In this document: positions 20,457 to 31,402 of the stretch, in pieces | Layout of the letters: each line of letters opens with the position of its first letter | Numbering within the stretch: the stretch's first letter is position 1 | Source: Saprospiraceae bacterium | GTDB lineage: Bacteria; Bacteroidota; Bacteroidia; Chitinophagales; Saprospiraceae | Direction: 5' to 3' | Length of the DNA: 64,000 bases | Assembly: GCA_013001595.1 (NCBI GenBank) | Contig: JABDMH010000082.1 | Coordinates: 1 to 64,000 of the forward strand | Translations under genes and position numbers: made by a program | The notes under the pieces: model-generated | Database searches by the model: none | What the model saw: the letters and a program-made list of their open reading frames with translations, nothing else | What the model was told of the DNA's origin: nothing

Positions 20457-21830
20457 TCAATTGTGCAACATGGACTGAATTGTTTTTTTACAAGTGTCGA
20501 TAAGTATTTCCAGCCCACCTTGGTCAAATGGGGTTTGCCATACCGTATAAATATCTTCGGTATACAAGTGTGATTCTGGCAAGTAGCCATTTGCTCCATT
20601 GATCAAATTCATGACAATAATGGTGGAATTGGGAAAGGCTTTTCTTAATTCAATTTGTAATATGGAATAGGCTTCTGCCGGGCTTCCAATAAAGAAAGCT
20701 TCTCCTACACGCCATATCCAAACTGGCAGATGAAAATTATTTGTATCACCAAGTGACTGCTGCACCCTCAATTTTCTTAAAAGCCTTTCCTGGATGACTC
20801 GGTCTGTCGCTTGTTCTAATTCCCTTTTTATTTGAGCATGATCCTGCCAGTCAGGTTTTATTTTTATTGGAACTTGTTCCACTTTGGATTTTAAAACTTC
20901 AGAATAGGCTTTGTTTTTCTTCAGTGTCCAGACTGCCAAGGGAGCTCCGGACTCCTGCATTCTGTCAAACACTAACTCATCACTTTGAGATAACCCATGC
21001 ATGGTGCCTAGCACTGAAAAACCTAATTTTCTACCGTGTAAATCGGCAATATCTGTATCACTGGTATACTGATGTGCTGGTGCCAGTTCACCACAAGCAC
21101 CTAATAAAAACAGACACAGGGCATTTGGATATTGCTCCTCTACTGTTTCCCGCATGGCTCCAACATAATCCGGGGATATCAGCTCATTTTCCCAGGCTAA
21201 CGTAGTTGGGTGGCAGGCATAGTTGACCAGTATCCCGAGTACATCTCCTTCACTGCTTGTTACCTTGCCCACTACAAGTGTTTCATCTGCTGTGACTTTT
21301 GGGTTGTAACCAGTAATAAATCTCTGGCTACTTGCATCTTTCAGATCACGATTTGTAGCCAAATCACAACTTCCCTTAAACCAACTTATGTAGGCGTTTT
21401 CTATATTTTGTCTGGCTTCCAAAACCGCCTCTATTATTTGCTCCTTTATTTTATTTAAATAGGGCACTACCCATTTCCCTCCAGGTTTATCGGCATTGTC
21501 TCGTGAGAGAAACATAACTGAATGGGTGTGAGAAACGCCAATCATCACTTGCGCCGAATTGGTCCCTAATGCGTCTATAACTGCCTTACGCATTTCCCAC
21601 TCATCTTCCCTATTGGCGTACAAGGTCCCGTCGAAATTGACAAGAACATAAAGATCCTCCTGGCCATCTCCGGATGCCATCACCATGGCAGTGGCATACA
21701 AGGGTTTATGAATGCCCTTTGCGCAGTCGGATATAGCAGCTCCCCAGCATCTTGAATAGATACCAATAGACGGGGTTATATCTTGCCTCCCAAAACCAAT
21801 CTTACTTTTGAATATCGACTCTTTACCCAA
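20457..21830 (-). CDS. Neutral/alkaline ceramidase-like (N-terminal domain family) protein, no obvious signal peptide
   Basis: [22 protein letters not shown]...[13 protein letters not shown]...[31 protein letters not shown]...[11 protein letters not shown]. Confidence 0.78.
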   Translation of the reverse strand: MGKESIFKSKIGFGRQDITPSIGIYSRCWGAAISDCAKGIHKPLYATAMVMASGDGQEDLYVLVNFDGTLYANREDEWEMRKAVIDALGTNSAQVMIGVSHTHSVMFLSRDNADKPGGKWVVPYLNKIKEQIIEAVLEARQNIENAYISWFKGSCDLATNRDLKDASSQRFITGYNPKVTADETLVVGKVTSSEGDVLGILVNYACHPTTLAWENELISPDYVGAMRETVEEQYPNALCLFLLGACGELAPAHQYTSDTDIADLHGRKLGFSVLGTMHGLSQSDELVFDRMQESGAPLAVWTLKKNKAYSEVLKSKVEQVPIKIKPDWQDHAQIKRELEQATDRVIQERLLRKLRVQQSLGDTNNFHLPVWIWRVGEAFFIGSPAEAYSILQIELRKAFPNSTIIVMNLINGANGYLPESHLYTEDIYTVWQTPFDQGGLEILIDTCKKTIQSMLHN

Positions 21831-21844
21831 TTGTTTATTTTATT

Positions 21845-22615
21845 TTAACTATTTGAATTACCTAAACTCAAACCGCCGTCCATCAATAGCGTAGACCCTG
21901 TCATATGTCTATTATTGGGATCGCACAGTACTAAGACTTGTTTGGCTACTTCGCCTGGTTCGATAAATTCGTTTACCGGTATTCGTGCTTGAATGGACTC
22001 TTGTAGTTGCGGCTGATCCTTCATAATTTCCCCACTCAGGCCTGCATTAATAATACCAAGCGCTATCTCGTTGACCATAATATTATTCTCTGCATATTCG
22101 GCGGCCATGCATTTACACAACATTCTCAAACCAGCCTTTCCCACGCAATAAGCTGGAATATCTTTATGCACCCTATTCGCTGCCCAACTTCCTATGTAAA
22201 TTATTCTCCCCTTTTTCTTCCTTTCCACCAGCTTGTTTGCAGCTGCCCGGGACATATAAAAACAGCCACTCAAATTGACTGATAATTGTTGGTTCCAATC
22301 ATCAACGCTTATTTGCCTGATATTGCTAATTCTGACAATGGCAGCATTGGGTATAATAAGCGTCGGAACACCTAAATCATTTGATATTGTACTTATCCAG
22401 TCTTCAACTGATTTTGGATCAGACACGTCCACTTTAGTATACACAACTCCACGGCCCAAATCCTGGAGTGAAGCAACAAAAGGTGCTGCTTCATGTTCCT
22501 CTTCGATATCACCTATCGCGATGTCAGCGCCACAGCTGGCCAGCTCACGGGCAATCGCCCGTCCAATATCACCCAGGCCACCACTGATCAGTGCAATTTG
22601 ATTCTTTAATTCCAT
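21845..22615 (-). CDS. Short-chain dehydrogenase/reductase
   Basis: ELKNQIALISGGLGDIGRAIARELASCGADIAIGD...NAAIVRISNIRQ...YIGSWAANRVHKDIPAYCVGKAGLRML. Confidence 0.9.
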   Translation of the reverse strand: MELKNQIALISGGLGDIGRAIARELASCGADIAIGDIEEEHEAAPFVASLQDLGRGVVYTKVDVSDPKSVEDWISTISNDLGVPTLIIPNAAIVRISNIRQISVDDWNQQLSVNLSGCFYMSRAAANKLVERKKKGRIIYIGSWAANRVHKDIPAYCVGKAGLRMLCKCMAAEYAENNIMVNEIALGIINAGLSGEIMKDQPQLQESIQARIPVNEFIEPGEVAKQVLVLCDPNNRHMTGSTLLMDGGLSLGNSNS

Positions 22616-22785
22616 GTGTATTTATTAGACTTCACTTTAAAATAATCAATATGGCTAAAAAGCACCTTCCTCTTTCAGTTTTTGTTCCTCACAAACCTGG
22701 CAACCAACGAGGATGCGATACCTTTGCAGCCTTGGGTGAAAGAAATAATCTATAGGGCACCTCCGAAAACTCTTTCAGAACAAGG

Positions 22786-24627
22786 CTATCGAAAAAACCA
22801 GAACAAATAAATAATTAATCCGACAAACAACAACCACCAGAACAATACATTACTGTACCACTTACCGCCCAAGCCGCTAAAAATGTTTAATTTCTTCCAA
22901 TTGATGGTAAGATCATCGGTTACTTGATCTGCTCTGGGAGGGGCGGTCAATAAACTAACTATTACACAGACCAACACACAAAACACCCAATTTATGGAAG
23001 CTTGATTTAGGAAGGGCTTGGCCCAAGGCAAATGCTCTGAATTGAGATAATATCCCAGATTGCGCATGCCCAAGTTATTGGTCCAGTCCATCAAATAATT
23101 GTTGGAATAAAAATTCAATATAAATCCAAAAGCAAAGCCCAAGGTCACTGCCGTTATAGCTCCATTCGAATTGATTCTTCGAAAAAGAATCCCCAATAAA
23201 AAGACCGCTGCAAATGGTGGCGCAAAAAAGGCATACAAGGATTGAATGTAAATAAAGATATTTTCAGATTTAAAATAGGATATGCTATATGCAATAAAAA
23301 TTGCAATAATCAACACCCATATGGAAGAACGAACCCCAATTTTAATTAAACGCCGTTCAGATACTTCCGGGTTGATCATGCGCTTATAAATATCCATTGT
23401 ATAGATTGTTGATGTAGAATTCAGAACTGAGTTGACCGTAGATTGAATGGCTCCAAATAAAGCTGCCAGAAAGAGCCCAACCAATCCTGCCGGAACAAAG
23501 GACTGCAATAATATCACATAGACTTTGTCCGAAATCTCCTTTACTGAATCCCAATCGCCAAGTAGCAACTCTGGCTTTGCCGCAAACAATATCAGTCCCG
23601 GAACGACCAATAGAACTGGTATAAATATTTTAATAAACCCTGCCAGAACCATTCCCATACGGGCATGCCACATATCTTTTGCACCTAAGACACGTTGGAT
23701 CATAAATTGGTTAATGACATTATACCAAATGCTGATAGAAAATGTTATTAATATGAGTGATGTCCAGGGTGTGAAAGTATGTGAACTAGGTTGAATTACT
23801 GATAATCTTTCTGTAGCTCCGGAACCTCTATATCCGTTTATTTGGTCAGCATGTTTCGCCGCTGCTTCCAGCCATTTACCAGCTGTAGCTTGGTTTTTTT
23901 CCATCATGATACCCCAACCCTCAATTACAGATCCCGTAGCTCCGGAAAGCCATTTCAAGCCTAGCCAGGTAACCGCAATACCTCCCATCAACATGACAAT
24001 CAGGGTTATAAAATCGGTCCAGGCTACAGATCGTAGTCCTCCGTAAATGGCCCAAACACCAGATACTGTACCTAATATCACAATGGCCAATAGCAAGTTC
24101 CATTCCATCACAAAAAAAGCCCCATTTGAATCCTTAAAAGGCAGTTTTGTGTTCAGAATTCCGAAATCAACAATTTCAGTGACCACGATTCCGCCGATGT
24201 AAAGCACCGCTGAAAGAAACGCGACCACGCTTGCCACGATCGAAACAACTGCAAAAAATTGTCGCATGGAATTATTAAATCGCTTTTCGAGAAATTCTGG
24301 AATCGTAAACACCCTTGAAGCCAATAAAAAAGGAATAAAAAGCCAGATCAATAAAGAGAAAGATCCTACGTTTCCCCAGTCGAACACCGCTGCACATACT
24401 CCATAAATAAAGGCTGAACCCATTACCCCAATAAACTGTTCGGAACTCATATTTGAGGCGACCTGCGAGGTGCCTACTACATACCATGGAAGTGATCGGC
24501 CTGCAAGGAAATAGTCCTCTGATACATTTTTTTCCTTTTTTCCAACAAGATATCCAACCGCACCTAGTACAATGAAGTAAGCGATAATAACTGCATAGTC
24601 CAATATTGCCAGCGAAAGTCCATTCAT
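22786..24627 (-). CDS. Sodium:solute symporter (SSS/SGLT family)
   Basis: 613 aa, multi-TM; NVSEDYFLAGRSLPWYVVGTSQVASNMSSEQFIGVMGSAFIYG. Confidence 0.92.
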   Translation of the reverse strand: MNGLSLAILDYAVIIAYFIVLGAVGYLVGKKEKNVSEDYFLAGRSLPWYVVGTSQVASNMSSEQFIGVMGSAFIYGVCAAVFDWGNVGSFSLLIWLFIPFLLASRVFTIPEFLEKRFNNSMRQFFAVVSIVASVVAFLSAVLYIGGIVVTEIVDFGILNTKLPFKDSNGAFFVMEWNLLLAIVILGTVSGVWAIYGGLRSVAWTDFITLIVMLMGGIAVTWLGLKWLSGATGSVIEGWGIMMEKNQATAGKWLEAAAKHADQINGYRGSGATERLSVIQPSSHTFTPWTSLILITFSISIWYNVINQFMIQRVLGAKDMWHARMGMVLAGFIKIFIPVLLVVPGLILFAAKPELLLGDWDSVKEISDKVYVILLQSFVPAGLVGLFLAALFGAIQSTVNSVLNSTSTIYTMDIYKRMINPEVSERRLIKIGVRSSIWVLIIAIFIAYSISYFKSENIFIYIQSLYAFFAPPFAAVFLLGILFRRINSNGAITAVTLGFAFGFILNFYSNNYLMDWTNNLGMRNLGYYLNSEHLPWAKPFLNQASINWVFCVLVCVIVSLLTAPPRADQVTDDLTINWKKLNIFSGLGGKWYSNVLFWWLLFVGLIIYLFWFFR

Positions 24628-24711
24628 AAGAATTAAAAAACCTAGTTCAGTATTTTAAATAAAGCGTGACAAAATGGCTTCGCATCGGCAATGAGAGATG
24701 GCAAAGTAGTT

Positions 24712-24975
24712 CTACCCTAAATCCAGAACGGCCAATTCACCACGTTTAAAATGGCTCATCAGTACCTCTTTAGCCCGCTTTAAGTTCTTGTTTTTAATTG
24801 CCTCAATTAGCTGGCGGTGTTCCCTATCAGTCTGCATATAGTCTCCTATTTCGCCAGTGGTTACCAGACCCTCCCCCAATAATCTGTTTAATGCTTCTCG
24901 AATAGCCAATAGTCCCAAATTCAACTTTTCGGCCCATCCATCCTCTTTGAGACGTGTATTTGGCTGTATTCGCAT
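24712..24975 (-). pseudogene. GntR/FadR-type regulator, N-truncated and internally deleted
   Basis: RIQPNTRLKEDGWAEKLNLGLLAIREALNRLLGEGLVTTGE directly followed by FCD C-terminal DREHRQLIEAIKNKNLKRAKEVLMSHFKRG; only 87 aa. Confidence 0.7.
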
Positions 24976-25058
24976 GGTTATTATTTGACGCCCTTATTCC
25001 AAACAGGCAGTATTTGACTGAGAACCGTTTTTCATAAATAAATGCTACATTTCGTCTA

Positions 25059-25113
25059 ATGTATACATAATATGGCTAGTATTGTATACGAAATAAAATT
25101 GATTCTGTGTACA
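25059..25113. promoter_or_regulatory. Candidate operator array: three TGTRTAC palindromes at 23-bp centre-to-centre spacing
   Basis: atgtatacat (25059-25068), ttgtatacga (25082-25090 region), tgtgtaca (25106-25113); GTRTAC cores at 25061-66, 25084-89, 25107-112. Confidence 0.6.
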
Positions 25114-25135
25114 AATATTCACTCAGTTTATTATT

Positions 25136-26464
25136 ATGCAAGGGGAAACCAACCAATCACTAAGTAGTCTTGAGATCATTGATAGATCATCTAAATACAT
25201 TGCTGGCGGGGTGGTTTCCCTTAATAGAAAAGTCTCACCCGGTATCGTATTCGACAGCGCCGAAGGCAGTAAGTTATACGATGTAGATGGCCGTGAATAC
25301 ATTGATTACCACGCTGCTTTTGCACCCTATTTATTGGGGCACAACTTCCCATATGTGAATGATGCTGCGATTAAATCGTTAAGTGATGGTTGGTCGCTGA
25401 TGGGCTCAGGCACCAATTATTGGGAGGCTACCTTATCACAAATGCTTTGTGAATCTGTACCTTCCTTAGAGCTGGTTCAAATTACAAATACAGGAAGTGA
25501 AGCTACAGCACATGCCATTCGTCTGAGTCGAGCATACACCGGCAGAGATCATATTATCTTACCCCTGGGAGGATACAATGGATGGCACAACGAAGTGGCG
25601 AGAAAAGTGATGACTACCATTGACGAAATTGGTCCCCGAGTATCTCCGGGTGAATACCCCTTTATGGCAATGTCTGGGGGCATACCAGAAGACACCAAAA
25701 AGGTGGTACATATTGTAAATTTCAATGACCTTGGATCAGTGGAATACGTGATGAAGAAATATCCGATAGCTTGTGTAATGACCGAACCGGTATTGCAGAA
25801 CGTAGGGATTGTCTCCCCGAATCCGGGCTATCTCAAAGGCCTTATCGAACTATGTGAACGCCATGGTTCATTATGCGTTTTTGACGAAGTAAAGACAGGC
25901 TTTCGAACCGGACTGGGCGGCTATCAGGAATACTGTGGCGTCAAGCCGCATTTGTCCGTTTTCGGTAAAGCAGTGGCTAATGGATTCCCACTCGGCGTAA
26001 TTGGGGGCAAACGAGGAATCATGGAATTGTTTAATGACCCTGATGATAAAAAAAGGGTTCTTATTGCGGGTACATACAATGCCCACCCCGTGAATACCGC
26101 TGCGGCCATTGCTACCATCGAATTTCTTAGAAGAGATGGGGTTTATGAATCTATTGACAAATCCAGCCATCTACTGTATGATGGGCTAAAGATGCTTTTT
26201 GATGAGAAGGGAATTGCATCAACTCTTGCGAATAACAAATCGGCTTTTTGTGCTTATTTCTGTAATGAGGCCCCACAAGATCTTCATGATGTCTTAAAGA
26301 ACCATAATTTTCAATTGGATCTTACCTATCGCCAAGAACTAATTAAACGGGGTGTTTACCATATTCCTATTCCATGTAAACAGGGTTCGGTGAGTTATTC
26401 TCATACTGAGGAAGACATTAATAAGACATTAGAAATCACTCGGGAGGTTCTAAAGGTAATATGA
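25136..26464 (+). CDS. Class III aminotransferase (glutamate-1-semialdehyde aminomutase-like)
   Basis: GSKLYDVDGREYIDYHAAFAPYLLGH...ITNTGSEATAHAIRLSRAYTGRDHII...CVFDEVKTGFRTGLGGYQEYCGVKPHLSVFGKAVANGFPLG. Confidence 0.92.
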   Translation: MQGETNQSLSSLEIIDRSSKYIAGGVVSLNRKVSPGIVFDSAEGSKLYDVDGREYIDYHAAFAPYLLGHNFPYVNDAAIKSLSDGWSLMGSGTNYWEATLSQMLCESVPSLELVQITNTGSEATAHAIRLSRAYTGRDHIILPLGGYNGWHNEVARKVMTTIDEIGPRVSPGEYPFMAMSGGIPEDTKKVVHIVNFNDLGSVEYVMKKYPIACVMTEPVLQNVGIVSPNPGYLKGLIELCERHGSLCVFDEVKTGFRTGLGGYQEYCGVKPHLSVFGKAVANGFPLGVIGGKRGIMELFNDPDDKKRVLIAGTYNAHPVNTAAAIATIEFLRRDGVYESIDKSSHLLYDGLKMLFDEKGIASTLANNKSAFCAYFCNEAPQDLHDVLKNHNFQLDLTYRQELIKRGVYHIPIPCKQGSVSYSHTEEDINKTLEITREVLKVI

Positions 26465-26765
26465 CTTCAAATTTGTCAATTTATTGGACCTAGCATATTC
26501 AGTGGTTCGTGTTCTTACTCCAAATACTCAAGTCCAAGAATTGATTCGAAAAATTCACTTTAACCCAAGTTACTACTGGACTCTGGAGTGTGGTATAAAT
26601 TCTGTTGGTTCGCAGTGAAATCTAAGGGATAGTTCCCCATTGGAGGAGCTGGTCTTCTTCAGGCCCAAATGGGTCCTGTCTTCCCAATCAGACAAAATAA
26701 ATCAATACCTGTCTTCTTTAAAATACAATATAGTATCTTTGGAGTCTTTACTAACGGACAAAAAG

Positions 26766-28049
26766 ATGGACAAGAAAAATGTATTTCGTCAAATCATTGC
26801 CGAATTCATTGAAAATCCGCTGCCTAAAGCGTTACCTCGACATGTTGAAATCCCTTTGGATACTCCAAAAATCATATCTCTTCTGGGACCTCGAAGGTCT
26901 GGTAAAACCTATGCCCTGTTTTATGCAATGCAACAGCTTCACAAAAGTGTGGAGCGAAGTAGATTGATTTATCTCAACTTTGAAGATGACAGGCTTTTCC
27001 CCTTGCGATTAAGGGATATGGATAGCTTGCTGCAAGCCTATTTTGAATTATATCCAGACAATAAGGATGGAAGAGTCTGGTTCTTTTTTGATGAAGTTCA
27101 GGAAGTCCAGCATTGGGAGAAATTCGTACGAAGGGTCTGGGATACAGAAAATTGCCGGATCTATTTGACTGGATCTTCCTCTAAACTACTAAGCAGAGAG
27201 CTTTCCACGACATTACGAGGTCGAACCTTACCCTATGAGATTTTTCCGCTCAATCTTAGTGAATTTTTGAATTTCAATAACATAGAAATCCATCCAGAAA
27301 CGTCGAAAGGTCAGGCAACTATCTTGCATTGGTTTGATCGCTGGCTTCGACAAGGTGGATTTCCTGAGTTGGTTTTTCTATCAAGAGATTTGCATCGGCG
27401 CACGATTGACGAATATCTGGATTTGATGCTTTACAAAGACCTGACTGAAAGGTTCTCTTTAAAAAATCCTTCGCTACTCAAGTATTTATTGAAATACGTG
27501 ATTAGCAATCTAGCCAATCCTTTGAGCATCAACAAGATCTTCAACGACATTAAATCTCAAGGCTTTAAACTGAGTAGGTCAACGGTTTACGACTATCTAT
27601 CCCATCTTGAAGAAGCGTTTTTAATATTTAGGGTTGACATTTGGCATCGGTCCATACGATCGCAATCACAGACCCCTAGTAAAACCTACATCATCGACCC
27701 TGCGTTCAAATTTGCCATGACAATTGGGGATGATACTGGTCGAGTCTTGGAAAATGCCGTTTTTCTTCATCTGAAGCAACAGGGATTGAAGTTGCATTAT
27801 TTTCTAAAAAAACAAGAAGTTGACTTCTTTTGGGAAAATGGAAAACCAATTAATGTATGTTTAGATTTTCATACCGATGACACCAAAGCACGCGAAATCA
27901 AAGGTATTTTGGAGGCCTTGAATTTTTTGGATGAAAAGGAAGGCTTAATTTTAACTCGTGACAGAACAGAAGACATTAAAACAAATGGAAAGAATATTTT
28001 AATCAGACCTGCATGGAAATTCTTTTTGGAAAAAACCAACTCCATTTAA
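26766..28049 (+). CDS. AAA ATPase with C-terminal DUF4143-like nuclease-fold domain
   Basis: IISLLGPRRSGKTYALFYAMQQL (Walker A), VWFFFDEVQEVQHWEKFVRRVWD, CRIYLTGSSSKLLSRELSTTLRGRTLPYEIFPLNLSEFL; start moved to MDKKNVFRQ. Confidence 0.85.
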   Translation: MDKKNVFRQIIAEFIENPLPKALPRHVEIPLDTPKIISLLGPRRSGKTYALFYAMQQLHKSVERSRLIYLNFEDDRLFPLRLRDMDSLLQAYFELYPDNKDGRVWFFFDEVQEVQHWEKFVRRVWDTENCRIYLTGSSSKLLSRELSTTLRGRTLPYEIFPLNLSEFLNFNNIEIHPETSKGQATILHWFDRWLRQGGFPELVFLSRDLHRRTIDEYLDLMLYKDLTERFSLKNPSLLKYLLKYVISNLANPLSINKIFNDIKSQGFKLSRSTVYDYLSHLEEAFLIFRVDIWHRSIRSQSQTPSKTYIIDPAFKFAMTIGDDTGRVLENAVFLHLKQQGLKLHYFLKKQEVDFFWENGKPINVCLDFHTDDTKAREIKGILEALNFLDEKEGLILTRDRTEDIKTNGKNILIRPAWKFFLEKTNSI

Positions 28050-28199
28050 ATATTTATGAATTGCATTTGGTAGACTTTCAATTATAGATATTGATAAAGC
28101 AAAACTCTACGATATCTAAACCAATGGTCATGCTACACCGGATGCCACTAGTTAAGGGAACACGATCTCTCCTACCTCATCTACTATTATGCATCACAT

Positions 28200-29100
28200 C
28201 CTATTTAATTTCTCCAAAAGATCCGTAGTTACTTTAAAAACAGTTCCGTGCCTCGTTCCTTCCGGAAATTTAATTTGATCGGAAATATCTTCCCAATTTT
28301 TCAAATCCTTCGAGCGGACAGCTCCCATCTTGTGTTTGCGGTACTTGTCAAAATAAACCATCTAATAATCCCCAATTTTTATAGGCGTGGGACCCTCGGC
28401 CCAATAATCACCCTGATTGGTTCGGTCGATTTACTATACTTTTTTGGTCAATTCCATACTCCTTGCTACCCGAATATTTTCTCAGGCGGTTTACGCGTTT
28501 CACTTTTTAAGAACATTACATATACTCCATCTTCTTTGATTAAAGTACCGTCAATCACATTGAATCCTTGATCGTACAACAGCTTTGTTGGGCTGAATTT
28601 GATAAAATCTTTTGTGGTCACGAAATACATTCGATGGTTGTAATCGCTATCACCTTGATCATCTGTTTCTGGAAATCGCCCAGGAATGGTCGTTGACCAG
28701 AAGATCATACATTTATTTGATTTCTCATCGAAATAACCTCGGGTGCCCAGCAATTTCTTGCCTCTTTCTCATGCTCCATGACTGGTATGTATTTTCGCTC
28801 TGACCATTTTATTAAATCTTCAGAATATGCATACCTCGATTCCTTGTTCATTCCAACTCACGGTCCATAACATGTGAAATTTCCCAGCGGGACCTTGTAT
28901 GATACACAGGTCGCGCATGGGTTTATCATCACCGACCGTAGGGGTAAGAAATGATTTATGATCATTCAGCGCCTCTCACCTTAGTCCATCGCGGCTGTAG
29001 GCTAACCGTCTTCTCTATTTCCCACGAAGTAAGTAAACAGATAGGCATCTGATGACTGTGCTAAGAGAGGAGAACCTGAAATTAACAGGAAAGGGATAAA
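28200..29100 (-). pseudogene. GH43-like glycosidase, multiply frameshifted
   Basis: Fragments in several frames: RDGLR*EALNDHKSFLTPTVGDDKPMRDLCIIQGPAGKFHMLWTVSWNEQGI / YAYSEDLIKWSERKYIPVMEHEKEARNCWAPE / FDEKSNKCMIFWSTTIPGRFPETDDQGDSDYNHRMYFVTTKDFIKFSPTKLLYDQGFNVIDGTLIKEDGVYVMFLKSETRKPPEK; TGA at 28976-28978 at a Trp position. Confidence 0.75.
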
Positions 29101-29277
29101 GTATGGTAGATTTCATAGCAACTTCTTTGACAGTAGTCCATAGGAAGATCTGAAAAAGCTTTATTCTTTTTTCATCAAATGTCGTAGCCTTGCCCATATT
29201 TCACCTCTTATTGCCAATGCCCTTATCTTTCTTACTTTTAAAGTATCAAAGTCACATGAATATCTGTTTATTTTGCA

Positions 29278-31245
29278 CTATTTAATTCTACCTTCTTGAT
29301 GTAGATGAATAGTCCATTGCGCAGAGTCACTTCTGTTTGCACGCACGAACCATGGTATAAGTATCAAATCAACTTCCTCTTCATCAACTAAACCTGGCAC
29401 CTTCAGCTTGTGAATTCCTTCAAGTAAATCAGGATACCAATGTGCAACCACCCGCTCAGTAACTTCCTCAGGCTTCATATTTACAACCATAGCTCTCTCA
29501 ACTGGAAATGAAACATCCTCACTTTCCAGGCAATAAACAAGTGGCCCTCTGGCAAAAACAACCTTTCCCATATCGGCTTTGACCATAGAATTGGGTTCAA
29601 TCATACGAATAGGCATATCGAATTGGAGTTCCACCTTATCACCGCTTTTCCATTGTCGGTCGATCCGCAAATATTTACCACTTTCCACAGTTTTTCTATT
29701 TTGCCCTGGCCACTTCACGGCTGCAGTTTTGCACCACGCCGGAATGCGCAAACGAAGACTAAAAGCAGTTGCAGTTTCGCCGGTAAAAACCACCTCGACC
29801 CTGCCATCAAATGGATATTCCGTCTCAACAGAGAGACCAATTCTTCTACCATCCTTTAGCGACTGATTGATCTTAGAGCTTGAATAAAGATTGACAAAAA
29901 CACCCTTGTCATCAAATGAATACAGATATTCTGGCAATGCACCCATAAAACGCCAGCAATTAGTCATACAACATGAGGTTCCATTAACTTCTGGCAGCAT
30001 GCACCGTGCATTAATCGGGACAAAGCCATGGTCAGACTTCTTACTCAAATCCCCTACCATTCGCATGGGGTTATAATAAAAAGAACCTTTCCCATCCAAT
30101 GCAATAGCACCTAAATAATGGTTATAAAGTGTTTTCTCTATGGCGTCAAAATACTTGCTTTGAGGATCGATCGCATGCATTCTCCACGTGAACAGAATAT
30201 GAGCAACTGATGCACAAGTCTCCGCCAAATGACGACTATCGTGATCCTTTCTCTCATGGGGTAAATCATAAGGAAGTATGGAATAATTTTCTCCATGAGA
30301 ACCAACTGCACCCGTAGCATAGGTACTTGTAGTATTTATATAATCCCAAAGCCCTTCCAGATGCTCAATCAAATCGTCTCTGCCAGATTCAAGATAAAGA
30401 TCTGCCATACCTGCCAGCAGATACCCAACTCGAACGGCATGCTGGCCACCTCCAGCTTTCACTTGCTGTATGGTCGGACCCTCTACGCTACATAGCTCTT
30501 TAGTCAATGTTTGCGAGAATTTGAGATAGTCCTCTTTCCCAGTTGCACGGTAGAGGCGAAGAAGCCCTAACTCATACTCCGAATGCTCGCGTAAAGCGGT
30601 GGTGGTAAAGTATTCATTCTTATTATCGTATTCTCTGATCTGATAATCTGCCCATCTTGAGGCGGCCTCCAACAGACGAGTCTCCTTTGTTGCCCGGAAG
30701 TGAGCTACTGCCGCCTCATATAAATGACCGGCGATATAAAGATCATGTTTCACTTTAGGATCCCAGCGCTGCTTTTGATTTTTCTGTGCATTGATATACC
30801 CATCCTCATCCTGGACCTCAATAATTAAATCTGTAATGCGATCAATCTCCTTCTTAAGTTTTTCATTCCCAGTTCTCATAAAAACGTAGCAGGCACCCTC
30901 TAGCCATTTATACAAATCACTATCTGCAGCCAATCGATACTCCGGTGGTTCTACTCCCTGTGCAGCAGCTTCAAAAACTTTGGGAATGGGACTTTTAAGA
31001 CCCAGCATCAGGCTTTCTAAATTTCTATCAATTCGTTTTCCAAGGTAACCAGCAACCTGTATGTTATTTATAGCCACGGGCTGCACCTTTGCCATTTTTT
31101 TCGACCAGTCAGCTGCACCGAAGGAAGGGATTTCACCCTCCTTGATTTTCATATTCGAATCAGGGGAAACGCATTGAATGAATAAAATATTAGTTAATAC
31201 AAGAAGTGCAGCGTTGAATATCTTACTAACTAATTTACTATTCAT
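29278..31245 (-). CDS. Beta-L-arabinofuranosidase-like (GH127/DUF1680) lipoprotein
   Basis: 655 aa; VAINNIQVAGYLGKRIDRNLESL...LYIAGHLYEAAVAHFRATKETRLL...GTSCCMTNCWRFMGALPEYLY...DKVELQFDMPIRMI. Confidence 0.88.
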   Translation of the reverse strand: MNSKLVSKIFNAALLVLTNILFIQCVSPDSNMKIKEGEIPSFGAADWSKKMAKVQPVAINNIQVAGYLGKRIDRNLESLMLGLKSPIPKVFEAAAQGVEPPEYRLAADSDLYKWLEGACYVFMRTGNEKLKKEIDRITDLIIEVQDEDGYINAQKNQKQRWDPKVKHDLYIAGHLYEAAVAHFRATKETRLLEAASRWADYQIREYDNKNEYFTTTALREHSEYELGLLRLYRATGKEDYLKFSQTLTKELCSVEGPTIQQVKAGGGQHAVRVGYLLAGMADLYLESGRDDLIEHLEGLWDYINTTSTYATGAVGSHGENYSILPYDLPHERKDHDSRHLAETCASVAHILFTWRMHAIDPQSKYFDAIEKTLYNHYLGAIALDGKGSFYYNPMRMVGDLSKKSDHGFVPINARCMLPEVNGTSCCMTNCWRFMGALPEYLYSFDDKGVFVNLYSSSKINQSLKDGRRIGLSVETEYPFDGRVEVVFTGETATAFSLRLRIPAWCKTAAVKWPGQNRKTVESGKYLRIDRQWKSGDKVELQFDMPIRMIEPNSMVKADMGKVVFARGPLVYCLESEDVSFPVERAMVVNMKPEEVTERVVAHWYPDLLEGIHKLKVPGLVDEEEVDLILIPWFVRANRSDSAQWTIHLHQEGRIK

Positions 31246-31402
31246 AATTAGGTTTTATTCTATCTATTCTTTTTCTCCGTTTAGCATATCTTCGATAACG
31301 GATGGAAACAAGCGAATGAGGAAAGGTCTTTACACTCCTTTGAAATAAATTTGATGCCACTATGTCTGAATACACAACTAGAAATTATAAACAAGTTTCC
31401 AA

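Noticed and set aside
399-28978. TGA read as Trp (codon reassignment or selenocysteine)
   Set aside because: TGA appears in frame only in genes that also carry other stops or frameshifts, and intact genes terminate with TGA (for example the aminotransferase at 26462-26464).
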